A stretch of DNA of 49,339 nucleotides from Sphingomonas bacterium (GTDB taxonomy: Bacteria; Pseudomonadota; Alphaproteobacteria; Sphingomonadales; Sphingomonadaceae). Each line of letters begins with the position of its first letter. The first letter of the stretch is position 1. Shown in pieces: positions 8,520-17,335 of this stretch. The notes below the pieces were generated by a model, which was given only the letters and a program-made list of their open reading frames with translations, did not search any database and was not told the DNA's origin. Where the stretch lies: assembly GCF_028289855.1 (NCBI RefSeq), contig NZ_JAQGKZ010000118.1, positions 1-49,339 of the forward strand, given 5' to 3'. The position numbers and the translations under genes were made by a program.

Positions 8520-9398
8520 ATGGCACGCGTCGCATTTATCGGGCTGGGCAATATGGGCGGCGGGATGGCCGCGAACCTGGCGCAGAAGGGCCATGACGTC
8601 CGCGCGTTCGATCTGTCGGCGGACGCGCTCGACAAAGCGAAGGCCGCCGGGTGCCTTCCCGTCGCGAGCGCGGTCGAGGCGTGCGACGGGGCCGAGGCCG
8701 TGGTGACGATGCTGCCCGCGGGCAAGCATGTCGAGGCGGTCTACACCGACAGCGTGTTCGCCGCCGCGCCGCCGTCCGCGATCCTGATGGACTGCTCGAC
8801 GATCGACGTCGCCACCGCCAAGCGCGTCGGCGAAGCCGCGCTGGCCAAAGGCCTGACGATGGTCGATGCCCCCGTGTCGGGCGGGATCGCCGCGGCCAAT
8901 GCGGGGACGCTGACCTTCATGGTCGGCGGCTCGGCGGACGGGTTCGACCGCGCGCAGCCGTTCCTCGCCGACATGGGCAAGGCGGTGATTCACGCCGGCG
9001 GATCGGGCGCGGGGCAGGCGGCCAAGATCTGCAACAACATGGTGCTCGGCGCGGAGATGATCGCGACGTGCGAGGCATTCCTGCTCGCCGACAAACTGGG
9101 CCTCGACCCGCAGAAATTCTTCGAGATCGCCAGCGTCTCGTCGGGGCAGTCTTGGTCGCTGACCAGCTATGCGCCGTGGCCCGGCGTCGGGCCGGAGACG
9201 CCCGCCGACCGCGATTATCAGGGCGGCTTCGCGACCGCGCTGATGCTCAAGGACTTGCGGCTGGCGATGGAGGCCGCGGCGTCGGTCAATGCCGACACGC
9301 CGATGGGGGCGAAGGCGGCGGAATTGTACCAGGCGTTCGCCGATGCGGGGAACGGCGGGCTCGATTTCTCGGCGATCATCCGCGCGCTCGGTAAATGA
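8520..9398 (+). CDS. mmsB: 3-hydroxyisobutyrate dehydrogenase
   Basis: A 292-residue beta-hydroxyacid dehydrogenase oxidising 3-hydroxyisobutyrate to methylmalonate semialdehyde with NAD+. The N-terminal Rossmann motif is GLGNMGGGMAANL. The substrate-binding DAPVSGG block follows near residue 120, and the catalytic lysine lies in GSGAGQAAKICNN. The length is standard. It makes the substrate of MmsA, encoded at the left edge of the window. The start is one base after the hydratase stop, and its TGA overlaps the ATG of the following GreA/GreB-like gene. Confidence 0.94.
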   Translation: MARVAFIGLGNMGGGMAANLAQKGHDVRAFDLSADALDKAKAAGCLPVASAVEACDGAEAVVTMLPAGKHVEAVYTDSVFAAAPPSAILMDCSTIDVATAKRVGEAALAKGLTMVDAPVSGGIAAANAGTLTFMVGGSADGFDRAQPFLADMGKAVIHAGGSGAGQAAKICNNMVLGAEMIATCEAFLLADKLGLDPQKFFEIASVSSGQSWSLTSYAPWPGVGPETPADRDYQGGFATALMLKDLRLAMEAAASVNADTPMGAKAAELYQAFADAGNGGLDFSAIIRALGK

Positions 9399-9850
9399 GC
9401 GTCGCTTTCCGCCGCGAGAGCGACGAGGAGCATAAGGAGCCGCGCTTCGAATTGCCGATCCCGGCGGGGCCGAATCTCGTCACCGAAAACGGCGTCGCGC
9501 TGATCGACGCGCGCATCGCCGAACTCGAAGCCGAACAGCCGACCGCCGACGAGGCCCGCCGCGCCGAAATCGCCCGGAGCCTGCGCTACTGGCACACCCG
9601 CCGAGTCACCGCGATCGCCGCGCCCGCGCCGCCCGCCGACGAAATCGCGTTCGGATCGCGCATGCGGGTCCGCATGGACGGCGTGGAGCGCGACATCCGC
9701 ATCGTCGGCGACGACGAGGCCGATCCGGCGGCGGGGCTGATCGCCTTCTCCGCCCCGCTCGCCCGCGCGCTGATCGGCGCGGGGGAGGGGGAGACGGTCG
9801 AGATGCCCGGGCGCGAGGGGGCGATCTTGGTGGTGGCGATCCTCCCTTAA
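9395..9850 (+). CDS. GreA/GreB-family elongation factor-like protein
   Basis: A 151-residue protein. Residues about 30-70 form a charged helical region resembling the Gre coiled coil (ARIAELEAEQ and on). The C-terminal ~70 residues resemble the FKBP-like domain of GreA/GreB/Rnk (FGSRMRVRMDG to the end). Members bind RNA polymerase through the C-terminal domain and either restart backtracked complexes or modulate polymerase. The start overlaps the mmsB stop (ATGA), so it may be produced from the catabolic transcript, although its job would be general. An inverted-repeat element begins three bases after its stop. Family assignment is fairly secure; whether it has cleavage-stimulating activity is not visible. 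Confidence 0.7.
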   Translation: MSVAFRRESDEEHKEPRFELPIPAGPNLVTENGVALIDARIAELEAEQPTADEARRAEIARSLRYWHTRRVTAIAAPAPPADEIAFGSRMRVRMDGVERDIRIVGDDEADPAAGLIAFSAPLARALIGAGEGETVEMPGREGAILVVAILP

Positions 9851-9852
9851 CC

Positions 9853-9958
9853 GTCACCCCGGCCTCGTGCCGGGGTCCACCGCGCCGCGACCTAGTCGAG
9901 CGAGCATCTTGTCACGGAACAAGCCGCTTGGTGGACCCCGGCACAAGGCCGGGGTGAC
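9853..9958. repeat. Paired inverted-repeat element (REP/BIME-like), type A
   Basis: Two 28-base arms, 9853-9880 and 9931-9958, are reverse complements with one mismatch. Each arm has its own small CCCCGGC...GCCGGGG hairpin. The spacer is 50 bases. It sits between the Gre-like gene and the tandem-HTH gene and may also serve as a 3' stabiliser. The design of two hairpin-forming arms in inverted order recurs at six other sites in the window. Confidence 0.75.
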
Positions 9959-10037
9959 GAAGTAGGAAAGGTCGTCAAGGAAGCGGTTTCCAAACGCCTG
10001 CTTGAAATGTTGGAAATTCAGGCAGAATTGGTCGGCT

Positions 10038-10958
10038 GTGCCTCAGCCCCTCACCCGCGCCCAGCAACTCGAAAACGCCGCGTTCCTCAAAAACCTGCGG
10101 CGCACCGGCAACGTGACCACGGCGGCTCGCTTGCTGGGCGTCGCACCTTGCACGTTCAATCGGCGGCGTGCGCGTTTCCCGGGCTTCGCGCTGAGATGGG
10201 ACGCGGCGCTGGCGCTGGCGCATGCCACGCTGGCGGCCAAGCCGGCCGGCTCGGCGGCGCCCTCGTCCGGCGAACCGCGTATCTGGCGGACCGGCGGCGG
10301 CCGGCGGCAGCTTCGCCGGGCCAAGGCTGGGCTGATCGAGCATGCCGGGCGGCAGCGCTTCCTCGCGGCGCTCAGCGCGACGGCGAACGTTGCGCAGTCC
10401 GCCGCCGCGGTCGGCCACGCGGCATCCTCCTTCTATCGCATGCGGGATCGCGACCCCGCGTTCGCCCGCGAATGGCAACTCGCGCTGGAGATGGGGTACG
10501 AACGGCTCAAGATGGCGTTGCACGAAAGCGCGCAGGTCGAATCGTTCGCCGACGACGATTGGCGCCGCAACGATCCGCCCGCCATGCCGCCGATGACCGT
10601 CAATCAGGCGCTGCAGCTGATGTACCTGCATCAAAAGGAAGCACGATTGGGGCGCACTCCCGACCCGATGCGGCAACGGCCGGGTGAAACGCCGGACGTG
10701 GTGTCGAAACGGCTCGCCTTGCTCTACGAGGCAGGGCAGGAGCGCCGGCGGATGCAATTCCGCATCGCGGAGGCCGAACGGCTGGCGCGCGGCCAGCCGA
10801 CGCACTTCGACTGGGCGCCGGGCGAGTTGCCCGACCTGAGCCAAGTGACGGGATGGTCGAGGGCGGGCGGCAAGCCGGCGACCGACCCGAGCCGCGCGCT
10901 GTTCGGCGGGTGGCGGCTGGGGGATATTCCCAAGGGGAAGCGAAGGGGGGGAGGGTGA
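10038..10958 (+). CDS. Protein with two tandem helix-turn-helix-like repeats, function unknown
   Basis: About 306 residues, basic. Residues 16-58 and 108-150 are a clear internal duplication of 43 residues each, aligning without gaps with 19 identities. The shared pattern is FL..L..T.NV...A...G.A...F.R.R.R.P.FA..W..AL. The NVxxAA...GxxxxxFxRxR core resembles the helix-turn-helix of phage terminase small subunits and similar DNA-binding modules. The repeats are joined by a basic, glycine-rich linker. The C-terminal half has a long helical region (residues about 195-265) and a tail rich in Arg and Gly. No ATG start fits: GTG 10038 is preferred, TTG 10002 is possible. The opposite strand is also open, but its product is arginine-rich and lacks any pattern. 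Confidence 0.65.
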   Translation: MPQPLTRAQQLENAAFLKNLRRTGNVTTAARLLGVAPCTFNRRRARFPGFALRWDAALALAHATLAAKPAGSAAPSSGEPRIWRTGGGRRQLRRAKAGLIEHAGRQRFLAALSATANVAQSAAAVGHAASSFYRMRDRDPAFAREWQLALEMGYERLKMALHESAQVESFADDDWRRNDPPAMPPMTVNQALQLMYLHQKEARLGRTPDPMRQRPGETPDVVSKRLALLYEAGQERRRMQFRIAEAERLARGQPTHFDWAPGELPDLSQVTGWSRAGGKPATDPSRALFGGWRLGDIPKGKRRGGG

Positions 10959-11033
10959 GGCGGTGAGCGAGCCTTCAGGCTCGCGCCGAGCGTCGCAGTC
11001 GTGCGGTCACCGCTCGCTGATCGTTTCCCTGCC

Positions 11034-12170
11034 TTACCAACCCCTGGCCGCGTCGACGACCTTGGCATCGCCAGGACCGGGTTTATCGCTCTGACCGTCG
11101 CGCCCGGCGCGCACCCGCCACGTGCGCGGCAACCACCCGATCGCCCCGGCAACGATCGGTTCGATCAACGCCGCCAGCGATTTCTGCCACCGTAGCTCGA
11201 TCGTGTAGAACATCGCTATCGCTAGTGCGACCGTCATCGCCGTGGCGATCAGGATGCGGGGGAATAACGCCGGGAAAACAGGCGCCAGTTCGCGTATGAT
11301 TACCAGCCCGACATACTGGTGCACCAGATAGAGCGAGTAACTGGTCAGCCCGATGAGCGTGACGGCGCGCGGCAGCCGAAGCCACGTCAGGCGAAAGACA
11401 ATCGCCGCAAACACCGCGATCAGTGGGCCGAGCCAGATCACGCCGGCGTAGCGCGGGCTGGTCGGCAGCAAGGCGAGCGCCACGACCGCAGGCAGGATCG
11501 CGCTCCGCGCCGGCTTGTCGCGGAATTCGTAGCAAACCGACCCGACGAGAAACATCGGGGCAAATGGACCGATCAGGACGCTCTGGGCGACCACGGTCAG
11601 AACATGCCCGGCCGGCCAGCCCCATCCTTCGGCGTGCGTCAGCACGCTTCCCATCGCCGCAAACGCCGCCCAGGCAAGCGACACGTTACGGCCGCGCATG
11701 AGAAAATAGATAAGCCCGAACCAGAAGTAGAATTTCGCTTCTACGATCAGCGACCAGTACGCGTCATCGACGAAACCCCACGACGGCACGACGTCGAACC
11801 AGACCAGATTGCCGGCCGCGACCGTCGGCGTGACTTCGTAACCCGGTAGTCCGAACCAGCTGACCAGTGCGAAGGTCAGCACGACCCCGGCCATATAAGC
11901 TGGCTGCAGTCGCGCGAAGCGCCGTGCCCAGAACGCGGCGAGCGTCCTCGACCGTTCCAGCGTCATGAAGATGCAGAAGCCGCTGACCATGAAGAAAAGG
12001 TCGACGCCGGCCCAGCCCAGGTCGAAGCGGAACGGCACGCTTTGGGCATGCCAGCGCGACGTGAAGTGGTACAACAGCACGCTGACGATCGCGACCGCCC
12101 GCAACAGGTCGATGTTATCCAGCCGTACAGGGGCGACCTTTTCCGCTGCCGTCACACCCTGTCCCCGCAT
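11034..12170 (-). CDS. Acyltransferase-3 family membrane protein (OafA/YrhL-like)
   Basis: A 378-residue polytopic membrane protein. The N-terminus has the family opening NIDLLRAVAIVSVLLYHF, where the Arg and His are the conserved residues of acyltransferase 3, followed by about ten hydrophobic segments and a short basic C-terminal tail. Members transfer acetyl or other acyl groups to exported polysaccharides, lipids or peptidoglycan across the cytoplasmic membrane. ATG 12170 is used; a TTG two codons upstream is possible. The gene stands alone between the tandem-HTH gene (convergent, 75-base gap) and an aldo/keto reductase (divergent, about 185 bases, no clear signals seen). The acceptor substrate is unknown. 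Confidence 0.85.
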   Translation of the reverse strand: MRGQGVTAAEKVAPVRLDNIDLLRAVAIVSVLLYHFTSRWHAQSVPFRFDLGWAGVDLFFMVSGFCIFMTLERSRTLAAFWARRFARLQPAYMAGVVLTFALVSWFGLPGYEVTPTVAAGNLVWFDVVPSWGFVDDAYWSLIVEAKFYFWFGLIYFLMRGRNVSLAWAAFAAMGSVLTHAEGWGWPAGHVLTVVAQSVLIGPFAPMFLVGSVCYEFRDKPARSAILPAVVALALLPTSPRYAGVIWLGPLIAVFAAIVFRLTWLRLPRAVTLIGLTSYSLYLVHQYVGLVIIRELAPVFPALFPRILIATAMTVALAIAMFYTIELRWQKSLAALIEPIVAGAIGWLPRTWRVRAGRDGQSDKPGPGDAKVVDAARGW

Positions 12171-12355
12171 CGCCAACCACCGCGGGTAGCAAATCGACTG
12201 GCATCGTCAAAGGCGCGCCCGGTATTTGCGGCGAGGCTCGGATCGATTGCTTGCGGCGTGTTGCCAATCGACCGTCACATGTCGCACGGACCGCCACGCT
12301 TGCATGTCGCGCCGCGCCGTGGAGAGTCTTCGGTCCGGCCTGAAAAGTGGATGCC

Positions 12356-13378
12356 ATGAAATATCGCAAGCTCGGCAACAGCGACCTCGACGTGTCGGAA
12401 ATCTCGCTGGGGTCGTGGCTGACCTATGGCGTGCGGATCGAGGCGGATCGGACGCGCGCGTGCCTCGACCGGGCGTTCGACCTGGGGATCAACTTCATCA
12501 ACACCGCCAATAAATATGGTCGGGGAAGCGCGGAAACCGTGCTCGGTGAGGCGCTCGCCGGCCGGCCGCGCGATGCCTATGTGCTTGCGACGACGGTCTA
12601 TTTTCCGATGAGCGAGACGGACAAGGGCTTGTCGCGCCGCCAGATCCTGAAGCAGATCGATGGATCGTTGCAGCGGCTGCGGACCGATTATGTCGATCTC
12701 TATCAATGCCATCGCTACGATCCGGACACGCCGCTCGAGGAAACGATGGAGGCGCTCACCGACATCGTCCGGCAGGGCAAGGTTCGCCACATCGGGTTCA
12801 GCAACTGGTCGCCGAAGCAGATCGAAGACGCGCTTGCGCTTCCCGGCGTCGAGCGGTTCGTGTCGAGCCAGCCGCAATATTCGCTGCTGCAGCGGCGCGC
12901 GGAGGCCAAGGTCATGCCGCTGTGCGCGGCCAATGGCATTTCGCAGATCGTCTATTCGCCGCTCGCGCAAGGGGTGCTGTCCGGCAAATATGCGCCCGGT
13001 ATGCCGTTGCCCGAGGGAACCCGCGCCGCCAGGGACACGATCGGCGGCGGAATCCACAACTGGTTGCGCCCGGAGGTTCTCCAGGCCGTGCAGCTCCTCA
13101 AGCCGATTGCGCAGGAGGCGGGCTGCACGATGGCGCAATTCGCGCTGGCGTGGATATTGCGCGAGCCGAACGTGGCGTCCGCGATCGTCGGTGCCAGCTG
13201 CCCCGACCAGCTCGACGAAACCGCCTCCTCCTCGGGCCTGCATGTCGATCCGGCGCTGTTCGTGCGCGCAGAGGCTATCGTCGCGCGCATCGGGTGGCGG
13301 CAGGAACATCGATTGGCCGCTATTCCGCTCCACCTCGCGCGGCGCATCCTGACGGCTACCGGCATTAAACGGCCGTAG
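12356..13378 (+). CDS. Aldo/keto reductase
   Basis: A 340-residue (beta/alpha)8 NADPH-dependent oxidoreductase. It starts with the usual MKYRKLGNSDLDVSEISLG strand. The catalytic Tyr is in INTANKYGRG, and a HR..D segment lies at YQCHRYDPDTPLEETM. The C-terminal nucleotide-binding loop lies around IVGASCPDQLDE. It resembles the voltage-gated-potassium-channel beta subunit-like (YghZ/Kvb) group of reductases. ATG 12356 is chosen from the family's N-terminus; GTG 12347 is in frame. The physiological carbonyl substrate cannot be inferred. It may be co-transcribed with the MHS transporter 69 bases downstream. Confidence 0.88.
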   Translation: MKYRKLGNSDLDVSEISLGSWLTYGVRIEADRTRACLDRAFDLGINFINTANKYGRGSAETVLGEALAGRPRDAYVLATTVYFPMSETDKGLSRRQILKQIDGSLQRLRTDYVDLYQCHRYDPDTPLEETMEALTDIVRQGKVRHIGFSNWSPKQIEDALALPGVERFVSSQPQYSLLQRRAEAKVMPLCAANGISQIVYSPLAQGVLSGKYAPGMPLPEGTRAARDTIGGGIHNWLRPEVLQAVQLLKPIAQEAGCTMAQFALAWILREPNVASAIVGASCPDQLDETASSSGLHVDPALFVRAEAIVARIGWRQEHRLAAIPLHLARRILTATGIKRP

Positions 13379-13447
13379 CGCCGCATATTCCCCTCTCCCG
13401 CGACACACGGTAGGACCGCCCCAAGAGCAAGACCGGGGGAGAATGGA

Positions 13448-15040
13448 ATGGCGACGCTGGCACCGGAGGAATTGCGGCCCGATCCCAGCCCGTCGGACAT
13501 CCGGCTGGTCATCACCGCGTCGTCGCTCGGCACGTTGTTCGAGTGGTACGACTTCTTCATCTACGGCACGCTCGCCGCGGTCATCGGCAAGACCTTCGTG
13601 CCGTCGGACAACGAGCTGGTGCGCAACCTGCTCGTCTGGGCGGGGTTCGCGGTGGGGTTCGGGTTCCGGCCGCTGGGCGCGGTGCTGTTCGGGTTTCTCG
13701 GCGACCGGCTCGGGCGCAAATACACCTTTCTCGTGACGATCACGCTGATGGGCATCGCGACCGCGGGGATCGGGTTCATCCCGCCCGCGTCGCAGATCGG
13801 GCTGTGGGCGCCGGCCATCGTCGTCTTGTTGCGCGTGATGCAGGGGCTGGCGCTGGGCGGCGAATATGGCGGGGCGGCGATCTACGTCGCCGAGCATTCG
13901 CCGCCGGGCAAAAGCGGGTTTTACACCAGCTTCATCCAGGCGAGCGTCGCGGGCGGGTTCATCCTCAGCCTCGCGGTCGTGCTGCTGACCAAGTTCACGG
14001 TGGGCGGCGACGCCTGGGCGGTATGGGCGTGGCGCTTCCCGTTCATCTTCTCGCTCGGGCTGCTCGCGGTGTCGCTGTGGATGCGGTTGAAGCTCAGCGA
14101 AAGCCCGGTGTTCAAGGCGATGAAGGATGCCGGCGAGACGGTGAAGAACCCGTTCAAGGAGAGCCTGACCTATCCCGGCAACCCCAAACGGCTGTTCGTC
14201 GCGCTGTTCGGGATCGCGGCGGGACTGACGGTGATCTGGTACACCGCGCTGTTTTCGACGCTGACCTTCCTGACCAATACGATGCGGGTCGAGGAGACCG
14301 CCGCGCAATTGATCGTCGGGTTCGGCGGGCTGTGCGGGCTGTTCTGGTTCATCGTGTTCGGGCGGCTGTCCGACCGCGTGGGCCGGAAAGCGCCGATCGT
14401 GATCGGCTATGCGCTGACGCTCGTCATGCTGTTCCCGATCTTCTGGGTGATCGGCGGCGCGGCGAACCCCGACCTCGTGCACGCCAACAAGCGCTCGCCG
14501 GTGATCGTCAGCGGGCCGCAGTGCACGTACGACGTGTTCGCCCCGAATCAGGCCGATCAATGCGGCCAGCTGCTCGATTATTTCTCCAAGAAGGGCGTCG
14601 CCTATACCAAGGGGTCGACCCCCGCGGTGGTGGTGATCATCGGCGGCGAGGCGGTCGCCGACACCAGCCCCGCCGGGCTCGACGCCGCGCTGAAGGATGC
14701 GGGCTATAGTCTCGACAAGGTCAGGCCGACCGCGTGGGGGATCGCCGCGATCCTGTTCGCGATGCTGGTGATGAGCGCGCTGGCCGGGGCGACCTACGGC
14801 CCGGTCGCGGCGTTGCTCGCGGAGATGTTCCCGCCGCGCATCCGCTACAGCTCGATGTCGATTCCCTATCATATCGGCACGGGGTATTTCGGCGGATTCC
14901 TCCCCTTGATCAGCCAGTTGATCGTCGCCAAGACCGGCAATCCCTATGCGGGGCTATGGTACACCTGGGGCGTCGTGCTGTTCGCGTTGATCGTCGCGCT
15001 GTGGGGCTTGAAGTGGAAGGGGGAGACGGTTCCGGCATGA
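13448..15040 (+). CDS. MHS-family MFS transporter with enlarged periplasmic loop
   Basis: A 530-residue major facilitator of the metabolite:H+ symporter type (ProP/KgtP/ShiA relatives). The family opening SSLGTLFEWYDFFIYGTLA is at the first span, and the MFS loop FGFLGDRLGRKY follows span 2. Twelve spans can be traced. Between spans 9 and 10, about residues 346-425, there is a hydrophilic insertion of some 75 residues with two cysteines (CTYDVF and DQCGQL), which should face the periplasm and could form a disulfide. Usual members are about 430-450 residues, and the insertion explains the excess. The stop overlaps the start of the secreted repeat protein that follows (ATGA). Substrate unknown, probably an organic acid or amino-acid derivative. 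Confidence 0.85.
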   Translation: MATLAPEELRPDPSPSDIRLVITASSLGTLFEWYDFFIYGTLAAVIGKTFVPSDNELVRNLLVWAGFAVGFGFRPLGAVLFGFLGDRLGRKYTFLVTITLMGIATAGIGFIPPASQIGLWAPAIVVLLRVMQGLALGGEYGGAAIYVAEHSPPGKSGFYTSFIQASVAGGFILSLAVVLLTKFTVGGDAWAVWAWRFPFIFSLGLLAVSLWMRLKLSESPVFKAMKDAGETVKNPFKESLTYPGNPKRLFVALFGIAAGLTVIWYTALFSTLTFLTNTMRVEETAAQLIVGFGGLCGLFWFIVFGRLSDRVGRKAPIVIGYALTLVMLFPIFWVIGGAANPDLVHANKRSPVIVSGPQCTYDVFAPNQADQCGQLLDYFSKKGVAYTKGSTPAVVVIIGGEAVADTSPAGLDAALKDAGYSLDKVRPTAWGIAAILFAMLVMSALAGATYGPVAALLAEMFPPRIRYSSMSIPYHIGTGYFGGFLPLISQLIVAKTGNPYAGLWYTWGVVLFALIVALWGLKWKGETVPA

Positions 15041-16263
15041 AGCGCGTGATCCTGGGCGCCGCAATTTTCGTCGCCACGCCGCTGGCGGCGCAGACCGTTC
15101 CGCCGCCGCTCAGTCCTTCGGTGCCGGTCGCGCCTGCGCCTGCACCCGCGCCGGACCCGATGGCGTCGTACGTGGTCGCGAGCAGCGAGATCGAGACGCC
15201 CAAGGGCAAGATGCCGCTGCAGTTGCTGATCGATGGCGACGATGCGGCGGTGCGCGGGATCGTGCCCGGCGAAACGTCGTGGCGGTATCTCCGCATCGGC
15301 GCCGATCCCGACACCGCGCTGCGCTTGCTCGCCGACCGGCGGCTGGCCTTTCTGTGGACCCCGTTGCTCGCCTGGACCGCGTCCGATCTGGGGGCGCTGC
15401 GGCGGCGGATGGTCGAGCGTGCCGAGCACGCCTACGAGGTCGCGTCGCCGATCACGCCGCAGAATTCGGCCGACTCGGTGGTGCGGCCGCCGACCCGCGC
15501 GCTGCTCCAGCTCGCCAACGTGCTGTTCCGCGCCGGTTACGTCGATCGCGCGCTCAAGCTGGTCGAGGACGACCGCGCGCGGCGCACGCTCAAGTCGAAC
15601 TGGGACCAGATGGAATGGGTGATCCTGACCACGCGCGAGGGCAATCTGCTGATCGCGGCCGGCCGCTATGACGAAGCGATCGCGTTGTGGGCCGACGCGC
15701 GTCAGCGGATCGGGCACGACAATGTGTTCGGGGTCAATCTCGACGTGAATCGCGCCGCCGCGCTGGCGAATGTCGGCCGGTATGCAGAGGCGCTGGCGAC
15801 GATCGTCGACGCGCGGACGCAGTTCGATGGCGGCAAGGAGAAGAACAAGCGCGGCGCGGTCCAGCTCGACGGCAGCGACCGCCAGTTCGAATGGATCCGC
15901 GGCTGCGCGCTGACCGGCCTGGGCCGCAAGGACGAAGCGCGCGCCGCATTCGCAACGGTGCTGACCGCACCCGAGCCCGTCGACCCGTTCTTCAAGACCG
16001 AGAATAACGATCAGCTGCGCTACCGCGTGTATTTCTGCACGCGCGATTCGGCCGCGCTGGCGACCTATGCCACGGCGGATATCGATACCGCCGTTTTGGC
16101 GCCGGGTTCGTTCCTGTTCCTGCAACCGGCGTGGCGCACCACCAACGATCCCGGCGGGATGATCGCCGCCACGCGCAATAACGCGGGATTGCGGATGGCG
16201 GCGGCGCGGTGGATGCGCGAATTGCCGCCCGCTTTGGTGCCGGCGCTCAACGGCTGGCGGTGA
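15037..16263 (+). CDS. Secreted TPR-like repeat protein, function unknown
   Basis: A 408-residue protein with a signal peptide (MKRVILGAAIFVATPLAAQ, probable cleavage after AAQ). A Pro/Ala-rich linker and helical pairs follow; the helices resemble tetratricopeptide repeats, for example LLQLANVLFRAGYVDRALKL, then GRYDEAIALW and GRYAEALATI. It is therefore likely a periplasmic binding or scaffolding protein. The ATG overlaps the TGA of the MHS transporter, so the two are probably translated together and may act on the same substrate or envelope process. No catalytic motif is seen. It is 43 bases upstream of alr. Confidence 0.65.
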   Translation: MKRVILGAAIFVATPLAAQTVPPPLSPSVPVAPAPAPAPDPMASYVVASSEIETPKGKMPLQLLIDGDDAAVRGIVPGETSWRYLRIGADPDTALRLLADRRLAFLWTPLLAWTASDLGALRRRMVERAEHAYEVASPITPQNSADSVVRPPTRALLQLANVLFRAGYVDRALKLVEDDRARRTLKSNWDQMEWVILTTREGNLLIAAGRYDEAIALWADARQRIGHDNVFGVNLDVNRAAALANVGRYAEALATIVDARTQFDGGKEKNKRGAVQLDGSDRQFEWIRGCALTGLGRKDEARAAFATVLTAPEPVDPFFKTENNDQLRYRVYFCTRDSAALATYATADIDTAVLAPGSFLFLQPAWRTTNDPGGMIAATRNNAGLRMAAARWMRELPPALVPALNGWR

Positions 16264-16306
16264 CGGCGCGGCTGGCGTCGCCCGGCGGCGGCGTTTAGGT
16301 GGCCCC

Positions 16307-17335
16307 ATGACTAGCGCCCCCTTACGCCTGCGTCGCGACGCCGACGCGTTGACCGCCAATTGGCGCGCGCTCGCGCGGATGAGCGGCGGCGCGGCGTGCG
16401 GTGCCGCGGTCAAGGCCGACGGTTACGGGCTCGGCGCGACATGGGTGGCGACAACGCTGGCGGCGGCGGGGTGCCGCGATTTCTTCGTCGCGACCTGGGC
16501 GGAAGCCGAGGCGCTGGCGCCGCTCGACCTGCCCGCGCTGTCGGTCCTGCACGGCGTGCGCGACGAGGATGTGGCGGCCGCGCTGTCGGGCGTGGCAACG
16601 CCGGTGATCAGCACCGCCGCGCAGGCCGCGCGCTGGCGGGCGGCGGGCGGCGGCGCGTGTCACGTCATGCTCGACACGGGCATGAACCGGTTGGGGCTTG
16701 GCACGGACGATCTCGCCGGGGGGGCGCTCGAGGGGCTGGCGATCGATACGCTGATGAGCCACCTCGCCTCCGCCGACGAGGATTCGCCCAAGAACGACGA
16801 CCAGCGCCGCCGCTTCGTCGCGATGGCGGACGGGGTAGTTGCCAAGCGGTTGAGCCTCGCCAATTCCGCCGGGATCGCGCTCGGCGCGGACTTTGCCTTC
16901 GATCTGACGCGCCCGGGCCTCGCGCTTTACGGCGGGGTGCCGCGGCCCGATTTGGCCGGTGCGATCGTTCAGGTCGCCTTCCCGCTAGCGCAAGTGCTGC
17001 AACGCCGCACCGTCGCGGCCGGCGAGACGGTGGGGTACAACGCGACCTGGACAGCGTCGGCCGATACCGAGGTCGCAATCCTCAACATCGGGTATGCCGA
17101 CGGCTATTGGCGCGGCTTTTCGGGGCATGGGCGCGCGCTGCACGATGGCGCGGCGCTGCCCCTGCTCGGGCGCGTGTCGATGGACCTGATCGCGGTCGAT
17201 GTGACGGCGCACGACGTCGCCGAGGGCGATTGGCTCGACGTGGATTACAACCTGCCGCGCGCCGCGGCGCAATCGGGGATGTCGCAATACGAGTTGCTCA
17301 CCGGGCTGGGGGGACGATTCGACCGTCTATCCTGA
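16307..17335 (+). CDS. alr: Alanine racemase
   Basis: A 342-residue fold-type III PLP enzyme interconverting L- and D-alanine for peptidoglycan. The PLP-binding lysine is Lys36 in AVKADGYGLG. The second catalytic residue is the Tyr in VGYNATW. The substrate-site segment GRVSMDLIAVDVT lies near the C-terminus. Slightly shorter than the Escherichia enzyme, as often in alphaproteobacteria. ATG 16307 is the only suitable start. It lies 43 bases after the secreted repeat protein gene, and no independent promoter is obvious. Confidence 0.92.
   Translation: MTSAPLRLRRDADALTANWRALARMSGGAACGAAVKADGYGLGATWVATTLAAAGCRDFFVATWAEAEALAPLDLPALSVLHGVRDEDVAAALSGVATPVISTAAQAARWRAAGGGACHVMLDTGMNRLGLGTDDLAGGALEGLAIDTLMSHLASADEDSPKNDDQRRRFVAMADGVVAKRLSLANSAGIALGADFAFDLTRPGLALYGGVPRPDLAGAIVQVAFPLAQVLQRRTVAAGETVGYNATWTASADTEVAILNIGYADGYWRGFSGHGRALHDGAALPLLGRVSMDLIAVDVTAHDVAEGDWLDVDYNLPRAAAQSGMSQYELLTGLGGRFDRLS

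Noticed and set aside
9975..10844. 289-residue minus-strand frame opposite the tandem-HTH gene
   Set aside because: No motif or repeat pattern on the minus strand, while the plus frame contains an internal duplication conserved at protein level.
12275..14872. 865-residue minus-strand open frame opposite the aldo/keto reductase and MHS transporter
   Set aside because: Composition is typical of antisense of high-GC genes (Arg, His, Gln, Asp-rich). The plus-strand genes have clear family motifs.
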